Below the pieces are notes generated by a model. That model searched no databases, had not been told where the DNA came from, and saw only the letters and a program-made list of their open reading frames with translations. From Paenibacillaceae bacterium (GTDB lineage Bacteria > Bacillota > Bacilli > Paenibacillales > Paenibacillaceae): 64,000 bases of DNA. A program made the translations under genes and the position numbers. Shown piece by piece: positions 53,360 through 63,229 of the stretch (within the stretch, counting starts at the first letter, position 1; each line of letters opens with the position of its first letter). The stretch spans positions 124,001-188,000 of the forward strand of contig CAAFUF010000034.1 in the NCBI GenBank assembly GCA_900766135.1, written 5' to 3'.

Positions 53360-54259
53360 ATGCTAAGAGGTCTCTATACTGCGGCGTCCGGCATGATCGC
53401 CGAGCAGCGGCGGCATGATACGGTTACGCAGAATATCGCCAATCTGAATACGCCGGGCTACAAATCGGTGAATACGGTGGCGCACTCTTTTCCCGAAATG
53501 TTGATTTCCCTGATGGGGGACAAGCAGTCGGGAGCCACTTCACGCATCGGGAAGCTTGTGACCGGGGTATTTGCGGAAGAGAGCTTGCCGGCGTTTACGC
53601 AAGGGGATTTGAAGGAGACCGGGAGCGGGACCGATTTTGCCCTGATTTCGCAGCTTAGCCTGACCAACCCGGCTACGGGCCAACCGTATGCTTTTGACGC
53701 TTCGGGTAAATTCGTCACGGAGGACGGCGAGGTGATTTTTCAGCCGCAGGCTTTCTTCGCCGTTCAAGATAACGAGGGGAATGTACGTTATACCCGGGAC
53801 GGCAACTTCTCCGTCAATGCGGCGGGAGAGCTGAGAACGTCCACCGGTTACCGGGTGCTGGACGGCACCGGCAATCCGATCGTCCTCAACCCGGGCTTAT
53901 CCGTGAACACGTTGACCAGCGATGAAGCCGGGAATTTGACGGCGTTAGACAATACCGGTGCCCCTGTTAACCTGGGAACTCTCGGGATCACGGTAGTGGA
54001 ACAGCCTTACCAACTGGTTCGCGAAGGCAACGGCGTCTTCGGCGTCGCCGATGAAGAGGCGGCAGGAGTACGGGGACTGGTGCCTGGAACGGATGGGACC
54101 GTGGTGCGCCAAGGCTACCTGGAGGTATCGAACGTCGATACGGCCCAATCGATGGTGGATTTATTGGCAGCCCAACGGGCTTACGAGTCCAATCAGAAGA
54201 TCATTCAATATTACGATCGCAGTTTAGATAAAGCGGTGAACGAAATCGGCCGCGTGTAG
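53360..54259 (+). CDS. flhO: Flagellar hook-basal body rod protein FlhO, 299 aa
   Basis: FlgF/FlgG-type distal rod component. N-terminal MLRGLYTAASGMIAEQ...NIANLNTPGYK and C-terminal LEVSNVDTAQSMVDLLAAQRAYESN are the conserved coiled-coil ends; the D1 domain lies between. RBS GGAGGT. Confidence 0.93.
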   Translation: MLRGLYTAASGMIAEQRRHDTVTQNIANLNTPGYKSVNTVAHSFPEMLISLMGDKQSGATSRIGKLVTGVFAEESLPAFTQGDLKETGSGTDFALISQLSLTNPATGQPYAFDASGKFVTEDGEVIFQPQAFFAVQDNEGNVRYTRDGNFSVNAAGELRTSTGYRVLDGTGNPIVLNPGLSVNTLTSDEAGNLTALDNTGAPVNLGTLGITVVEQPYQLVREGNGVFGVADEEAAGVRGLVPGTDGTVVRQGYLEVSNVDTAQSMVDLLAAQRAYESNQKIIQYYDRSLDKAVNEIGRV

Positions 54260-54290
54260 TTAAGCGTCCGGCCATTACAGGAGGTGCGGC

Positions 54291-55112
54291 ATGAATAACA
54301 CCATCATCAGCGCGATGGTTTCGATGAGCGGAATCCAACAACGTTTGGATTTGCTTGCCGACAACATCGCAAATGTGGATACGGCAGGGTATAAACGAAA
54401 GCAAGCCAATTTCGAGGATACGTTGACGCGGGTGCAGCAGCAGACTTCCGATTTGAATCTGCCCGGCCGTGCGACGCCGTCCGGCTTCAATCTCGGCTTC
54501 GGTTCGAGAATGTCGCAGGTGACGGTGAATTATACCCAAGGCTCCATTAAGGAGACCGGCAATCCCACCGATTTGGCGATTGAAGGTAACGCGATGTTCA
54601 GCGTATTGACGCCGGACGGCGTCGTAGCTTATACCCGGGGCGGGGATTTTCACATCCAGCCGGATCCGGACGATGCCGGCGCCGCTTTTTTGGTGAATAA
54701 GCAAGGTTATGTGGTCTTGAACGCCGATGGCGATCCCATCACATTCCCTTCCGATGCCAAGCTGAGCGTTGACTCGGAGGGAAATCTGCTGGCCACGAAC
54801 GGGGAAGGAACGGCGGAAGTTGGGCGTATCGCGTTGTTGACGGCCGAACGTCCGGACGTGCTGGTTCAGAAAGACGGTAACCTGTTTGTCCTGGCGGCCG
54901 GCGTTGATCCGGCTCAGGCCATGGTGGATACGTTAAGCCTGCCGCAGGAACAACGGGCAAGCCTTCGCCAAGGGGCGTTGGAAGCCTCCAACGTAGATTT
55001 GACCGAAGCGATGTCCGAAATGCTCCAGGTGCAGCGTGCTTATCAATTGACGGCTCGCGCGCTGACATCCGGCGAAACGATGATGGGCCTGGCCAACAAC
55101 TTGCGCGGATAG
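54291..55112 (+). CDS. flhP: Flagellar hook-basal body rod protein FlhP, 273 aa
   Basis: Paralogue of FlhO with the same ends (NIANVDTAGYKRKQ; LEASNVDLTEAMSEMLQVQRAYQ), 31 bp downstream in the same operon; RBS AGGAGGTG. Confidence 0.93.
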   Translation: MNNTIISAMVSMSGIQQRLDLLADNIANVDTAGYKRKQANFEDTLTRVQQQTSDLNLPGRATPSGFNLGFGSRMSQVTVNYTQGSIKETGNPTDLAIEGNAMFSVLTPDGVVAYTRGGDFHIQPDPDDAGAAFLVNKQGYVVLNADGDPITFPSDAKLSVDSEGNLLATNGEGTAEVGRIALLTAERPDVLVQKDGNLFVLAAGVDPAQAMVDTLSLPQEQRASLRQGALEASNVDLTEAMSEMLQVQRAYQLTARALTSGETMMGLANNLRG

Positions 55113-55124
55113 GTGGGAAGCTTC

Positions 55125-55325
55125 ATGAGTGAAGACAATCAACCGGCTGCCAAACGCCCCGCCTGGATCGTCATCCTGCGAATCGTTCTTGTGCTGCTGG
55201 TTCTCTTCGCGGCATTGGCGGCGGGTACCGTCGTTGGCTACGTTGTGTTCGGCAAGCAGGACGCTTCGGAGATCTGGCACTGGTCGACGTGGAAGCATGT
55301 TTTCGATCTGGTGTTTGCTCCTTGA
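55125..55325 (+). CDS. Small membrane protein annotated in homologues as EpuA/RNA polymerase subunit beta-like, 66 aa
   Basis: One helix (about 14-38) between a polar N-terminus and a C-terminal amphipathic stretch ending DLVFAP. Such short proteins follow flhP in many Bacilli; the RNA-polymerase name is historical and nothing here supports that activity. ATG 55125 has GGTGGGA upstream. Confidence 0.75.
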   Translation: MSEDNQPAAKRPAWIVILRIVLVLLVLFAALAAGTVVGYVVFGKQDASEIWHWSTWKHVFDLVFAP

Positions 55326-55412
55326 ATGGAAGCGAAAGCGAACGTTTGCGAGGGGTCGTACGGAACGCATATATAATAGAAGAAACAGAACAAATTTAAC
55401 ATAATTGTCCAC

Positions 55413-55442
55413 AAACTCTCGGCTGACGGGAGTTTTCTTTTT
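55413..55442 (+). terminator. Terminator of flhO operon
   Basis: AAACTC..CG/CG..GAGTTT stem followed by TCTTTTTG. Confidence 0.75.
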
Positions 55443-55456
55443 GTAGGCGAAAAATG

Positions 55457-55462
55457 TATAAT
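55457..55462 (+). promoter_or_regulatory. -10 box of fabZ transcript
   Basis: Perfect TATAAT; poor -35. Confidence 0.45.
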
Positions 55463-55468
55463 GATGGG

Positions 55469-55669
55469 GGACTCTACGGCTAAAACAAGTCAAAAGGGCT
55501 ATATCCGTAACCGACCTGGGGGTCGCTTGCGGATAAGCCCCTTATCTTAACCTTCGCTTCTGCAGAGGCGAAGGATAACTACAGTGTGACCGGTTGTCTG
55601 CGCTTTTATTCAGTTTGAGCTAGCCGGCTGCCGGAACCCAAAAAGGCAAACCGAAAGGAGAACTTACAT
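55469..55669 (+). ncRNA. Structured leader RNA of fabZ, unknown class
   Basis: About 200 nt. Segment near 55493-55546 folds as AAGGGCTATATCCG / CGGATAAGCCCCTT with inner CGACC/GGTCG; a second hairpin CCTTCGC...GCGAAGG spans about 55553-55576; short complementary GC segments follow up to the AAAGGAG. No riboswitch class or T-box core recognised. Confidence 0.4.
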
Positions 55670-56092
55670 ATGTTGAATACGAACGAGATCCAGGAGATTC
55701 TACCTCACCGTCCTCCGTTTTTGCTGGTGGACCGCATCATTGAGCTGGAGGAAGGCAAACGCGCCGTCGGCATTAAGAATGTGACGATCAACGAGCCTTT
55801 CTTTATCGGGCATTTTCCCGGATACCCGGTGATGCCTGGCGTGCTGATCACGGAGGCGTTGGCGCAGGTTGGAGCCGTAGCGATGTTGCACGTGGAAGCC
55901 AATCGCGGCAAAATCGGCTTCTTGGCCGGGTTGGATGAATTCCGTTTCCGGGGGCAAGTGGTGCCAGGGGATACGCTGCGCCTGGAAGTCGAAATTACCC
56001 GGATGAAGGGTTCTATCGGCAAAGGCCACGCCGTCGCTAAAGTTGACGATAAGATTGTCGCCGAGGGAGACATCATGTTCGCCTTGTCCTAA
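55670..56092 (+). CDS. fabZ: 3-hydroxyacyl-ACP dehydratase FabZ, 140 aa
   Basis: Dehydrates beta-hydroxyacyl-ACP in fatty-acid elongation. Catalytic H48 (FFIGHFPGYPVMPG) and E62 (ITEALAQ). RBS AAAGGAG. Confidence 0.96.
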   Translation: MLNTNEIQEILPHRPPFLLVDRIIELEEGKRAVGIKNVTINEPFFIGHFPGYPVMPGVLITEALAQVGAVAMLHVEANRGKIGFLAGLDEFRFRGQVVPGDTLRLEVEITRMKGSIGKGHAVAKVDDKIVAEGDIMFALS

Positions 56093-56129
56093 TCGGGCTG
56101 AAAGAGATCATTGAGGAGGAGAAACAACC

Positions 56130-57848
56130 ATGACTGAAATCAGCAAGGCTGTAAGTGAGAAACTGGAAAGCTGGCTGCAGGACCCTACGATTGATGACGC
56201 TACCAAACAGGAACTGCGCGATTTGGAAAGTAACCCGGCCGAGCTCGAGGATCGTTTCTATCGGGACCTGGAGTTTGGTACGGGTGGTTTGCGCGGCGTG
56301 ATCGGAGCCGGGAGCAACCGCATGAACCGTTATACGGTAGCCCGTGCTTCGCAGGGGTTTGCCGAATATATTTTAGAGGCGCATGCGGGCCAAGCAGGGG
56401 CCCCCTCGGTCGTGATTGCGCATGACTGCCGTCATTTCTCGCCGGAATTCGCGCTTGAAGCCGCTTTGGTCCTGGCCGGAAACGGCATCGTCGCCAAGCT
56501 GTTCCCATCGCTTCGCCCGACGCCGCAGTTATCCTACTCCGTGCGTGCAGAGAAGGCAACCGGGGGCATCGTCGTTACGGCAAGCCATAATCCGCCGGAG
56601 TACAACGGCTACAAAGTATATAACTCGACGGGCGGCCAGCTGGTCCCTCATGAAGCGGAACAGGTCATTGCCCGGATTCAGAATATCGCTTCCTTCGCCC
56701 AAGTCAAACGGGTAAGCCGCGAGGAAGCGGAAGCGAAAGGACTGCTCGTTTGGCTCGGCGCCGCCGAGGATGAGGCGTTTGCGGAGACCGTGGCGAACAC
56801 CAGCGTCAATCGCGAACTGATGGCGGCAGGCGCGGCCAAGGATCTCGTAGTCGTCTTTACCCCGCTGCATGGGACCGGGAACCTTCCGGTTCGAAGCGCC
56901 TTGGAGAAGATCGGGTTTACTCAAGTGCATATCGTGAAGGAACAGGAATTGCCGGACGGAGATTTTCCGACGGTCAAGTCGCCAAACCCGGAAGAGCGCG
57001 AAGCGTTCACGATGGCGATCGAGCTAGGCAAACAAGTCGGCGCTGATCTATTGATCGGCACGGATCCCGATGCAGACCGGATGGGTGCGGTCGTGCGGAC
57101 GCGGGACGGCGAATATGAAATTCTTACCGGTAACCAATCGGGCTCCTTACTCGTCCATTATGTATTAAGCCAATTAAAGGAGAGAGGAGCGCTTCCGAAT
57201 AACGGTGCCGTTGTCAAGACGATTGTGACCAGCGAATTCGGCGCCGCCATCGCCCGCTATTATGGAGCCACGGTGTTTAACACGCTGACCGGTTTCAAAT
57301 ACATCGGCGAGAAAATGAATGAATTTGAAGCTTCCGGCGAATTTACTTATTTGTTCGGTTATGAGGAAAGCTACGGGTATCTGGCGGGGAACTATGCGCG
57401 CGACAAAGATGCCGTCGTGGCCTCGACGTTGATCTGCGAAGCGGCGGCTTATTATAAACGCCAAGGCAAGACATTAATCGACGTGCTGGAGGAGCTGTAT
57501 CAGCAGTTCGGCTATTACCGTGAAACGTTGGCTTCCCGGACGCTGAAGGGCAAAGACGGATTGGCCCAAATCGGCGCGCTGATGGAAGCGTTCCGCAGCA
57601 ATCCGCCGCAAGAGATCGGAGGCGTGCGCGTGTCCGAGGTGCTGGATTACTCGCTGGGTCTTGACGGCTTGCCGAAGGAGAACGTGCTGAAGTTTTTGCT
57701 GGGTGATGGTTCGTGGTTCTGTCTGCGCCCGTCGGGTACGGAGCCCAAGATCAAATTCTATTTCGGCGTTTGCGGCACTTCCGCGGAAGATGCCAAGTTG
57801 CGTTTGGGTCGGATTCAGGACGACGTGCTGGCACGCGTCGATAAGTAA
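56130..57848 (+). CDS. pgcA: Phospho-sugar mutase (alpha-phosphoglucomutase PgcA type), 572 aa
   Basis: Interconverts glucose 6- and 1-phosphate, feeding UDP-glucose and wall glycans. Phospho-serine S152 in TASHNPPEYNG, metal loop GTDPDADRMG near 310, phosphate-binding RPSGTEPKIKFYF near the C-terminus. N-terminal TGGLRGVIGAGSNRMN is typical. RBS GAGGAGG. Confidence 0.94.
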   Translation: MTEISKAVSEKLESWLQDPTIDDATKQELRDLESNPAELEDRFYRDLEFGTGGLRGVIGAGSNRMNRYTVARASQGFAEYILEAHAGQAGAPSVVIAHDCRHFSPEFALEAALVLAGNGIVAKLFPSLRPTPQLSYSVRAEKATGGIVVTASHNPPEYNGYKVYNSTGGQLVPHEAEQVIARIQNIASFAQVKRVSREEAEAKGLLVWLGAAEDEAFAETVANTSVNRELMAAGAAKDLVVVFTPLHGTGNLPVRSALEKIGFTQVHIVKEQELPDGDFPTVKSPNPEEREAFTMAIELGKQVGADLLIGTDPDADRMGAVVRTRDGEYEILTGNQSGSLLVHYVLSQLKERGALPNNGAVVKTIVTSEFGAAIARYYGATVFNTLTGFKYIGEKMNEFEASGEFTYLFGYEESYGYLAGNYARDKDAVVASTLICEAAAYYKRQGKTLIDVLEELYQQFGYYRETLASRTLKGKDGLAQIGALMEAFRSNPPQEIGGVRVSEVLDYSLGLDGLPKENVLKFLLGDGSWFCLRPSGTEPKIKFYFGVCGTSAEDAKLRLGRIQDDVLARVDK

Positions 57849-57913
57849 ACGACTGTTGGTTTGGGGAAACAAATAACAGATGTGGATTTATGCATTTTTG
57901 AGGAGGTACCTTA

Positions 57914-59932
57914 GTGATTCGAAGTTGGCAGCGGTGGAATAACGCTTCCCGCAAATGGTTGTGGGTTTTGGTGATTGTCGGAATCCTGGCATCCGTGCCG
58001 GTGATCGCGCAGCGGGTTCAAACGGAATCCTCCGCGAACAAGGTGGAGTTCGTCTTTAATTATCGGGGATTGCTGGATATTGCTTCATATCAAGCGGACC
58101 CGCAGGCTTATCTGGACGAACAGCTGGACCGATTGAAGGAAGCCGGCGTGGGCACGATGGCGATGTTTGAGAGCACGCTGGACGAATTGTCGAAGGCTCG
58201 TCGAATCATGGTGTTTAGTTCGGTGGAGGCCGCGAAGCTGAACGGAGCCGTCATTACGGAGAACGGGAATTACACGTACCTGGCGTTTACCAGCGCGGAG
58301 AACGAAGCGCAGTTGAAGCCGATGATCGAAGCGGCGTTCCGCAAGCTGGACGTGCCGGTGGCGAACTGGCAGTACCAGGATCAAGGCGGTCTGGTGATCG
58401 GCATGGGCATGGAGGAAGCGGGGATGAAGCCGTTGCCGCTGGATCCGATCGCGTTTGCGATGCTGCGGGAGAAAGGCTTTACGATCCTTCCGCGGCTTTC
58501 GGACAACAGCCCTTACGATCAAGAGGAGTTGGATCAGCAGCTGGCCTTTTTCGCTGAAAACGGGGTCACCCGCATTTTGTTCGACGGCGAGGCCGTGAAG
58601 GGCTATAACGAAAACGAGTCGAAGAACAGCCTGCAGGGCTTTGCGGATTTGCTGAAAAAACACGGTCTTGGCATCGCGGCCATCGAAAACTTGAAGGCTC
58701 CGCAAAAAGGGTTCAATAAGTTGGCTTACTTGATCGACTATAACGTGGTACGGCTGCATTCTTTGGCCGATACGGAGGCAACCCAAGATAAAGCGACGCT
58801 GGCCGACCGGTTCGTGCTGGCCACCAAAGACCGGAACATCCGGATGGTGTACCTCAACGCTTCGGCTTCCAAAGATTTAGCGAAGGCGGCGATCACGAAT
58901 CCGATCGACAATCTGATCGATTCGTTGCAAGCTCCGGGAAATGCCATCCAGCGCATCGAGAACAATGGCTTCGAGCTTGGACAAGCGGAGGCCTTCACGA
59001 TTCACGACGCAAGCTGGCAAAAATACCTCAAAGCGTTGGTCGTGCTTGGGGGCGTGGCATTCGTGGCGCTGCTGATTTCCTGCTACTTGCCGTCGCTCAC
59101 GCTGGCGGCCTTTGTCCTTGGCTTGGTTGGTTCAGCCGGACTGTACGTGTTGAAGCCGGTATTGCTTGAACAAGCGTTGGCTTTGTTCGTGGCCATCAGC
59201 GCGCCGACGATCGCCATGGTGCTGGCGATTCGCAAGGTACAGGAACTGCAGGAGAAGCATTCCAACCTGTCCGGCGGACGCCGGCTGACGCATACGATCG
59301 TCTTGTTCATCAAAACCTCGCTGCTGTCGCTGACCGCCGTACCGTTCGTCATTGCCCTGCTGAACAACATTACGTACAGCTTGGTGCTCAATCAGTTCCG
59401 CGGCGTTAGCTTGCTGCATTTGGGACCGATTTTGCTGATTGCGATCTATGTCTTCTTGTACCGGGGCAACTCAGTCTGGGAAGAATTGCGGAAATGGCTC
59501 AGCATGCCGATCACGGTGCTTTGGGTAGCCGTTGCCGCCGTGCTGGGAGTTGCGGCTTTGTATTATCTGTCCCGGACCGGCAATGCGGGAACGCTGCTTC
59601 CGGGCGAAGCGGCTTTCCGTTCTATCTTGGAGAACACGTTTGGCGTTCGGCCGCGGAATAAGGAGTTTTTGCTGGCGCATCCGTTGTTTATCGTCGGCTT
59701 GTTTGCCGCTTTCCGTTATCGTTGGGCGATGTTCGCGATGATTATCGCGGTGATGGGCCAATTGTCGATGGTCGACACGTTTGCGCATATTCATACTCCG
59801 GCAGTGCTTTCGCTGATTCGCGATGTTCTCGGTATGGGCCTGGGCCTGGTGATTGGTTTGATTGCCGTCCTGGTTTGGCAAATCATTGAAAGGTGCTGGG
59901 ATAAATGGTCGCCACGACTGCTAAAACTTTAG
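57914..59932 (+). CDS. DUF5693 family membrane protein, 672 aa
   Basis: Conserved protein of unknown function found beside csaB. An N-terminal signal-anchor (17-33) is followed by an extracytoplasmic domain to about 370 (EFVFNYRGLLDIASYQ; TRILFDGEAVKGYNE; NIRMVYLNA), then about eight membrane helices. GTG start with GAGGAGG. It overlaps csaB by 28 bp, so expression is coupled; a role in making or exporting the pyruvylated wall polymer is a fair guess only. Confidence 0.85.
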   Translation: MIRSWQRWNNASRKWLWVLVIVGILASVPVIAQRVQTESSANKVEFVFNYRGLLDIASYQADPQAYLDEQLDRLKEAGVGTMAMFESTLDELSKARRIMVFSSVEAAKLNGAVITENGNYTYLAFTSAENEAQLKPMIEAAFRKLDVPVANWQYQDQGGLVIGMGMEEAGMKPLPLDPIAFAMLREKGFTILPRLSDNSPYDQEELDQQLAFFAENGVTRILFDGEAVKGYNENESKNSLQGFADLLKKHGLGIAAIENLKAPQKGFNKLAYLIDYNVVRLHSLADTEATQDKATLADRFVLATKDRNIRMVYLNASASKDLAKAAITNPIDNLIDSLQAPGNAIQRIENNGFELGQAEAFTIHDASWQKYLKALVVLGGVAFVALLISCYLPSLTLAAFVLGLVGSAGLYVLKPVLLEQALALFVAISAPTIAMVLAIRKVQELQEKHSNLSGGRRLTHTIVLFIKTSLLSLTAVPFVIALLNNITYSLVLNQFRGVSLLHLGPILLIAIYVFLYRGNSVWEELRKWLSMPITVLWVAVAAVLGVAALYYLSRTGNAGTLLPGEAAFRSILENTFGVRPRNKEFLLAHPLFIVGLFAAFRYRWAMFAMIIAVMGQLSMVDTFAHIHTPAVLSLIRDVLGMGLGLVIGLIAVLVWQIIERCWDKWSPRLLKL

Positions 59933-61050
59933 TCTTGTCGGGGTATTACGGATTTCGGAACAGCGGGGACGAAGCGGTACTTCAGTCCATCCTGCTGGCG
60001 CTGGAAGAGGAGGGGCTTACCACGGGCGTGGATATTAAGCCCATCGTGCTGTCGATCGATCCGGAATGGACGAGTCGGACGTACGGCGTCGAATCCGTGC
60101 ACCGGATGAAACTCGGCGAGGTAAGGAAGGCTATAAAGAGCAGCGACGGGTTGATCAGCGGAGGCGGCAGCCTGCTGCAGGATGCCACGGGGATCAAGTC
60201 GATCCCGTATTATCTGGGCGTGATCAAACTGGCGCAATGGCTCGGCAAGCCGACCTTCGTGTATGCCCAAGGCATCGGACCGGTGAACCGCAAGCTGTTC
60301 CGGCCGCTGATCGCTTCGGTGTTCCGGCGCTGCGACTACATTTCCGTGCGCGATGCGGAATCGGCGAATTTACTGCGGGACATGGGACTTCGGGGCAAGG
60401 ATGCGGTTCAGGTCGTGCCTGACCCTGTCATGGGATTGGCATTGTGGGATCATGTCGCTGCGTCGGAGGGGAACGGCGGCGTTTCGGGCGAGTCCGTCTC
60501 GGATCTGCCGGTGGTTGGCGTATCGGTTCGCTTCTGGAACGAAGCGCGAACCGAGCTGACGCAGCTGGCCGAGGGGCTCTCACTGCTCTGTCGCCGCAAG
60601 CCGGTGCATATCCGGTTCCTGCCTTTTCATTTCCCCGGTGACGACGAAGCTTCGCGCTTCGTGATGGAACGGCTGGGAAATGTGGAGGAACGCGGTTGCA
60701 CCGTGAGCATCGCGCCAGAGACGGAGCACCCGCAGGATATGCTGCGGGAAGTGAGCCAGTGCAGCCTGCTGGTCGGCATGCGGCTGCACAGCTTGATCTA
60801 CGCCGCCTCGCAGAACGTCCCGCTGCTCGGCGTCTCGTATGACCCGAAGATCGACCATTTCCTTGGTCGCATCGGAAGCGTCCCGGTCGGGACGGCGGAG
60901 GAGCTGGATCCGCGGATTCTGGCCGCGGAAGGGGAGCGCCTCCTGCAGGAAGCCGGGACATGGCGCAAGAGCCACGCCGCGCAAATCGCCGAACTGAAGC
61001 GGGAAGCACGGGTGCCCGCGCGGCGGATCGTTGAATTTTTACGAAAGTGA
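59905..61050 (+). CDS. csaB: Polysaccharide pyruvyl transferase CsaB, 381 aa
   Basis: Adds ketal pyruvate to the secondary cell-wall polymer that SLH domains bind. Motifs: LSGYYGFRNSGDEAVLQS at the N-terminus, ISGGGSLLQDATG, GIGPVNRKLFRPL, GMRLHSLIYAASQNVPLLG, and VSYDPKIDHFLGR. Start ATG lies within the DUF5693 gene. Confidence 0.93.
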   Translation: MVATTAKTLVLSGYYGFRNSGDEAVLQSILLALEEEGLTTGVDIKPIVLSIDPEWTSRTYGVESVHRMKLGEVRKAIKSSDGLISGGGSLLQDATGIKSIPYYLGVIKLAQWLGKPTFVYAQGIGPVNRKLFRPLIASVFRRCDYISVRDAESANLLRDMGLRGKDAVQVVPDPVMGLALWDHVAASEGNGGVSGESVSDLPVVGVSVRFWNEARTELTQLAEGLSLLCRRKPVHIRFLPFHFPGDDEASRFVMERLGNVEERGCTVSIAPETEHPQDMLREVSQCSLLVGMRLHSLIYAASQNVPLLGVSYDPKIDHFLGRIGSVPVGTAEELDPRILAAEGERLLQEAGTWRKSHAAQIAELKREARVPARRIVEFLRK

Positions 61051-61064
61051 TGGGTGAACAGGGG

Positions 61065-61826
61065 ATGACCAAGATCAAGGAAGGGATTCCGACGGTTTCG
61101 GTATTTGGCGTGCCGGTCTGCAAATGGGGGATGAAGGAGACGGTTGCCCATTTGACGAACGCGGTTACCGCCAAGACGCCGCATCATGTGATTACGGCCA
61201 ATCCGATCATGATGATGGCGGCGATCGAGAACCCGGATTACAAAGCGATGATGCAAACCGCCGAATTGATCGTGCCGGACGGAACGGGCCTGGTGTGGGC
61301 CGCACAAAAAGGCGGCGACCCGGTGACGGAACGCGTGCCGGGGTACGAGCTGCTGCACGAGCTGATGAAGCAAGGGGAGCGCCTGGGCTGGAAAGTGTAC
61401 TTGCTTGGCTCCGCGCCGGATGTCGTGAAGGAGACGGCCCGTCGATTGGCGCTGCAGTATCCCGGAACGACGATCGCGGGGTACCGCGATGGCTATTTCG
61501 GGCCGGATCAAGACCAGGAAGTCATCGATGAGATCGTCAAAGCCGCGCCCGATCTGCTGTTTGTTGCCCGGGGGGCAGATACGCAGGAACCTTGGATCGC
61601 CAAGTACAAAGACGTCTTGCGCGTCCCCGTGATGATGGGGGTCGGCGGCAGCTTCGACGTCATTTCCGGGCGCACCAAAAGAGCTCCCATGGCTTTCCGG
61701 AAGCTTCGGCTGGAATGGCTGTACCGGTTATTGAAGGAACCTACCCGCTTCCGCAGAATGCTTGCGCTGCCGAAATTCGCCGTGCGCGTGCTGCGGGAGA
61801 AAGAAAACTTAACGAAAATGGGCTAA
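61065..61826 (+). CDS. tagA: N-acetylglucosaminyldiphosphoundecaprenol ManNAc transferase, TagA/WecG (GT26), 253 aa
   Basis: Adds ManNAc to the lipid-linked GlcNAc made by TagO. Motifs: HVITANPIMMMAAIEN, IVPDGTGLVWAA with the catalytic Asp, and the C-terminal GVGGSFDVISGRTKRAP. ATG 61065 has GGGTGA 7 bases upstream; ATG 61050 lacks an RBS. Its donor is the product of mnaA in this window. Confidence 0.92.
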   Translation: MTKIKEGIPTVSVFGVPVCKWGMKETVAHLTNAVTAKTPHHVITANPIMMMAAIENPDYKAMMQTAELIVPDGTGLVWAAQKGGDPVTERVPGYELLHELMKQGERLGWKVYLLGSAPDVVKETARRLALQYPGTTIAGYRDGYFGPDQDQEVIDEIVKAAPDLLFVARGADTQEPWIAKYKDVLRVPVMMGVGGSFDVISGRTKRAPMAFRKLRLEWLYRLLKEPTRFRRMLALPKFAVRVLREKENLTKMG

Positions 61827-61874
61827 ATGCCTCGATTTCCATGAATAACTGCGGTTTTTTGCGCAAATACGGGG

Positions 61875-61903
61875 TTGGTGTTTCTCCTTAATCGGAGTAT
61901 AAT
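61875..61903 (+). promoter_or_regulatory. SigA promoter of tagO
   Basis: TTGGTG, 17-bp spacer, perfect TATAAT (61898-61903). Confidence 0.7.
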
Positions 61904-61938
61904 CATTCCGGTGCAGAACAATTGGAGGTCGAAATTTA

Positions 61939-63060
61939 ATGTTGATGATTTATATCATCGGGTTCATCGTTTCGCTTGGCTTGGCTTTGGGCCTAACGCC
62001 GCTCGTAAAGAAGTTCGCTTTTAAGGTTGGCGCTGTGGACGTACCCAATGCGCGCAAAGTGCATACACGAATCATGCCGAGACTCGGTGGTTTGGGGATT
62101 TTCTTATCATTTGTCATCACGTTTTTTCTGCTTCTTCCGTTCCTTCCGGACGTCTTCTCGGTACGCGAAGTGAACTTCATCAAAGCCTTCCTGGTTGGCG
62201 GAACGATTACCGTCTTGCTGGGCGCTTTGGACGATCGCTTCGATTTGCCGGCCAAACTGAAATTTCTGATTCAAATCGCGACGGCCTGCGTGGTCGTGTT
62301 CGTGTTCGATATACGTATTGAATTCGCAAATATTCCGTTCCACACGTATGCGGCGGTGGAAACCTGGGTAGCGATTCCGTTCACCATCCTGTGGATCGTT
62401 GGCGTGACGAACGCCATTAACCTGATCGACGGATTGGACGGACTGGCCGCGGGCGTCTCCGCCATCGCGATCGGGACGATCGCCGTCATGGCGTTCCTGA
62501 TGGGCAACGTGATGGTGGCGCTGCTGTGCCTGCTGCTCCTCGGCAGCATTATTGGATTTCTGTACTTCAACTTCCACCCGGCCAAAATCTTCATGGGCGA
62601 CTCGGGCGCCCTGTTCCTGGGCTTTTGCTTGGCGCTGTTATCGTTGCTCGGCTTTAAGCAAATCGCGATCGTGTCGTTCCTGACGCCGCTGATTCTGATC
62701 GGCGTGCCGCTCTCGGACACGATGTTCGCCATCGTGCGCCGTTGGATGCAGAAGAAGCCGATCTTCTCGCCGGACAAGGGTCACTTGCACCATTGCCTGC
62801 GCGAGCTCGGATTCAGCCACCGCCAGACGGTACTGATCATTTACGGCATTGCCGCCTTCTTCGGCGTGCTGGCCGTCATCCAATCGTCGGCTGCGATGTA
62901 CAACGCCAACTGGGTGACGTTCGTCGTCATCTGCGTCATGGTCTTCTTCCTGCAAATCGGCGCCGAGGTCATCGGCCTGATCGGCAAGACCAAACGTCCC
63001 GTGCTCGACTTCCTCGCCCGCCTGCGCATGAAAGCCGGCGCTGAACGCGGCACGAAGTGA
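61939..63060 (+). CDS. tagO: Undecaprenyl-phosphate GlcNAc-1-phosphate transferase, 373 aa
   Basis: First step of teichoic/secondary wall polymer synthesis. About eleven helices; catalytic loops GALDDRFDLPAKLK, TNAINLIDGLDGLAAG, FHPAKIFMGDSGALF and PDKGHLHH. RBS TGGAGGTC. Confidence 0.95.
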   Translation: MLMIYIIGFIVSLGLALGLTPLVKKFAFKVGAVDVPNARKVHTRIMPRLGGLGIFLSFVITFFLLLPFLPDVFSVREVNFIKAFLVGGTITVLLGALDDRFDLPAKLKFLIQIATACVVVFVFDIRIEFANIPFHTYAAVETWVAIPFTILWIVGVTNAINLIDGLDGLAAGVSAIAIGTIAVMAFLMGNVMVALLCLLLLGSIIGFLYFNFHPAKIFMGDSGALFLGFCLALLSLLGFKQIAIVSFLTPLILIGVPLSDTMFAIVRRWMQKKPIFSPDKGHLHHCLRELGFSHRQTVLIIYGIAAFFGVLAVIQSSAAMYNANWVTFVVICVMVFFLQIGAEVIGLIGKTKRPVLDFLARLRMKAGAERGTK

Positions 63061-63152
63061 TACGGAACAAAGAACAAGGAATAAGGACCGGTACGAAATT
63101 ATAGCATCCCTAAATGCAGGGCAATTATGCAATCCTTAACTTGAAGAATGGA

Positions 63153-63194
63153 CAACCCCTGATGGCTTGGTAAAGCCGTCGGGGTTGTTTTTTT
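63153..63194 (+). terminator. Terminator of tagO
   Basis: CAACCCC/GGGGTTG with inner GGCTT/AAGCC, followed by eight Ts. Confidence 0.85.
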
Positions 63195-63229
63195 GCATGC
63201 AGCCTGTCGCGTACCGAGGAGTATCTGAC

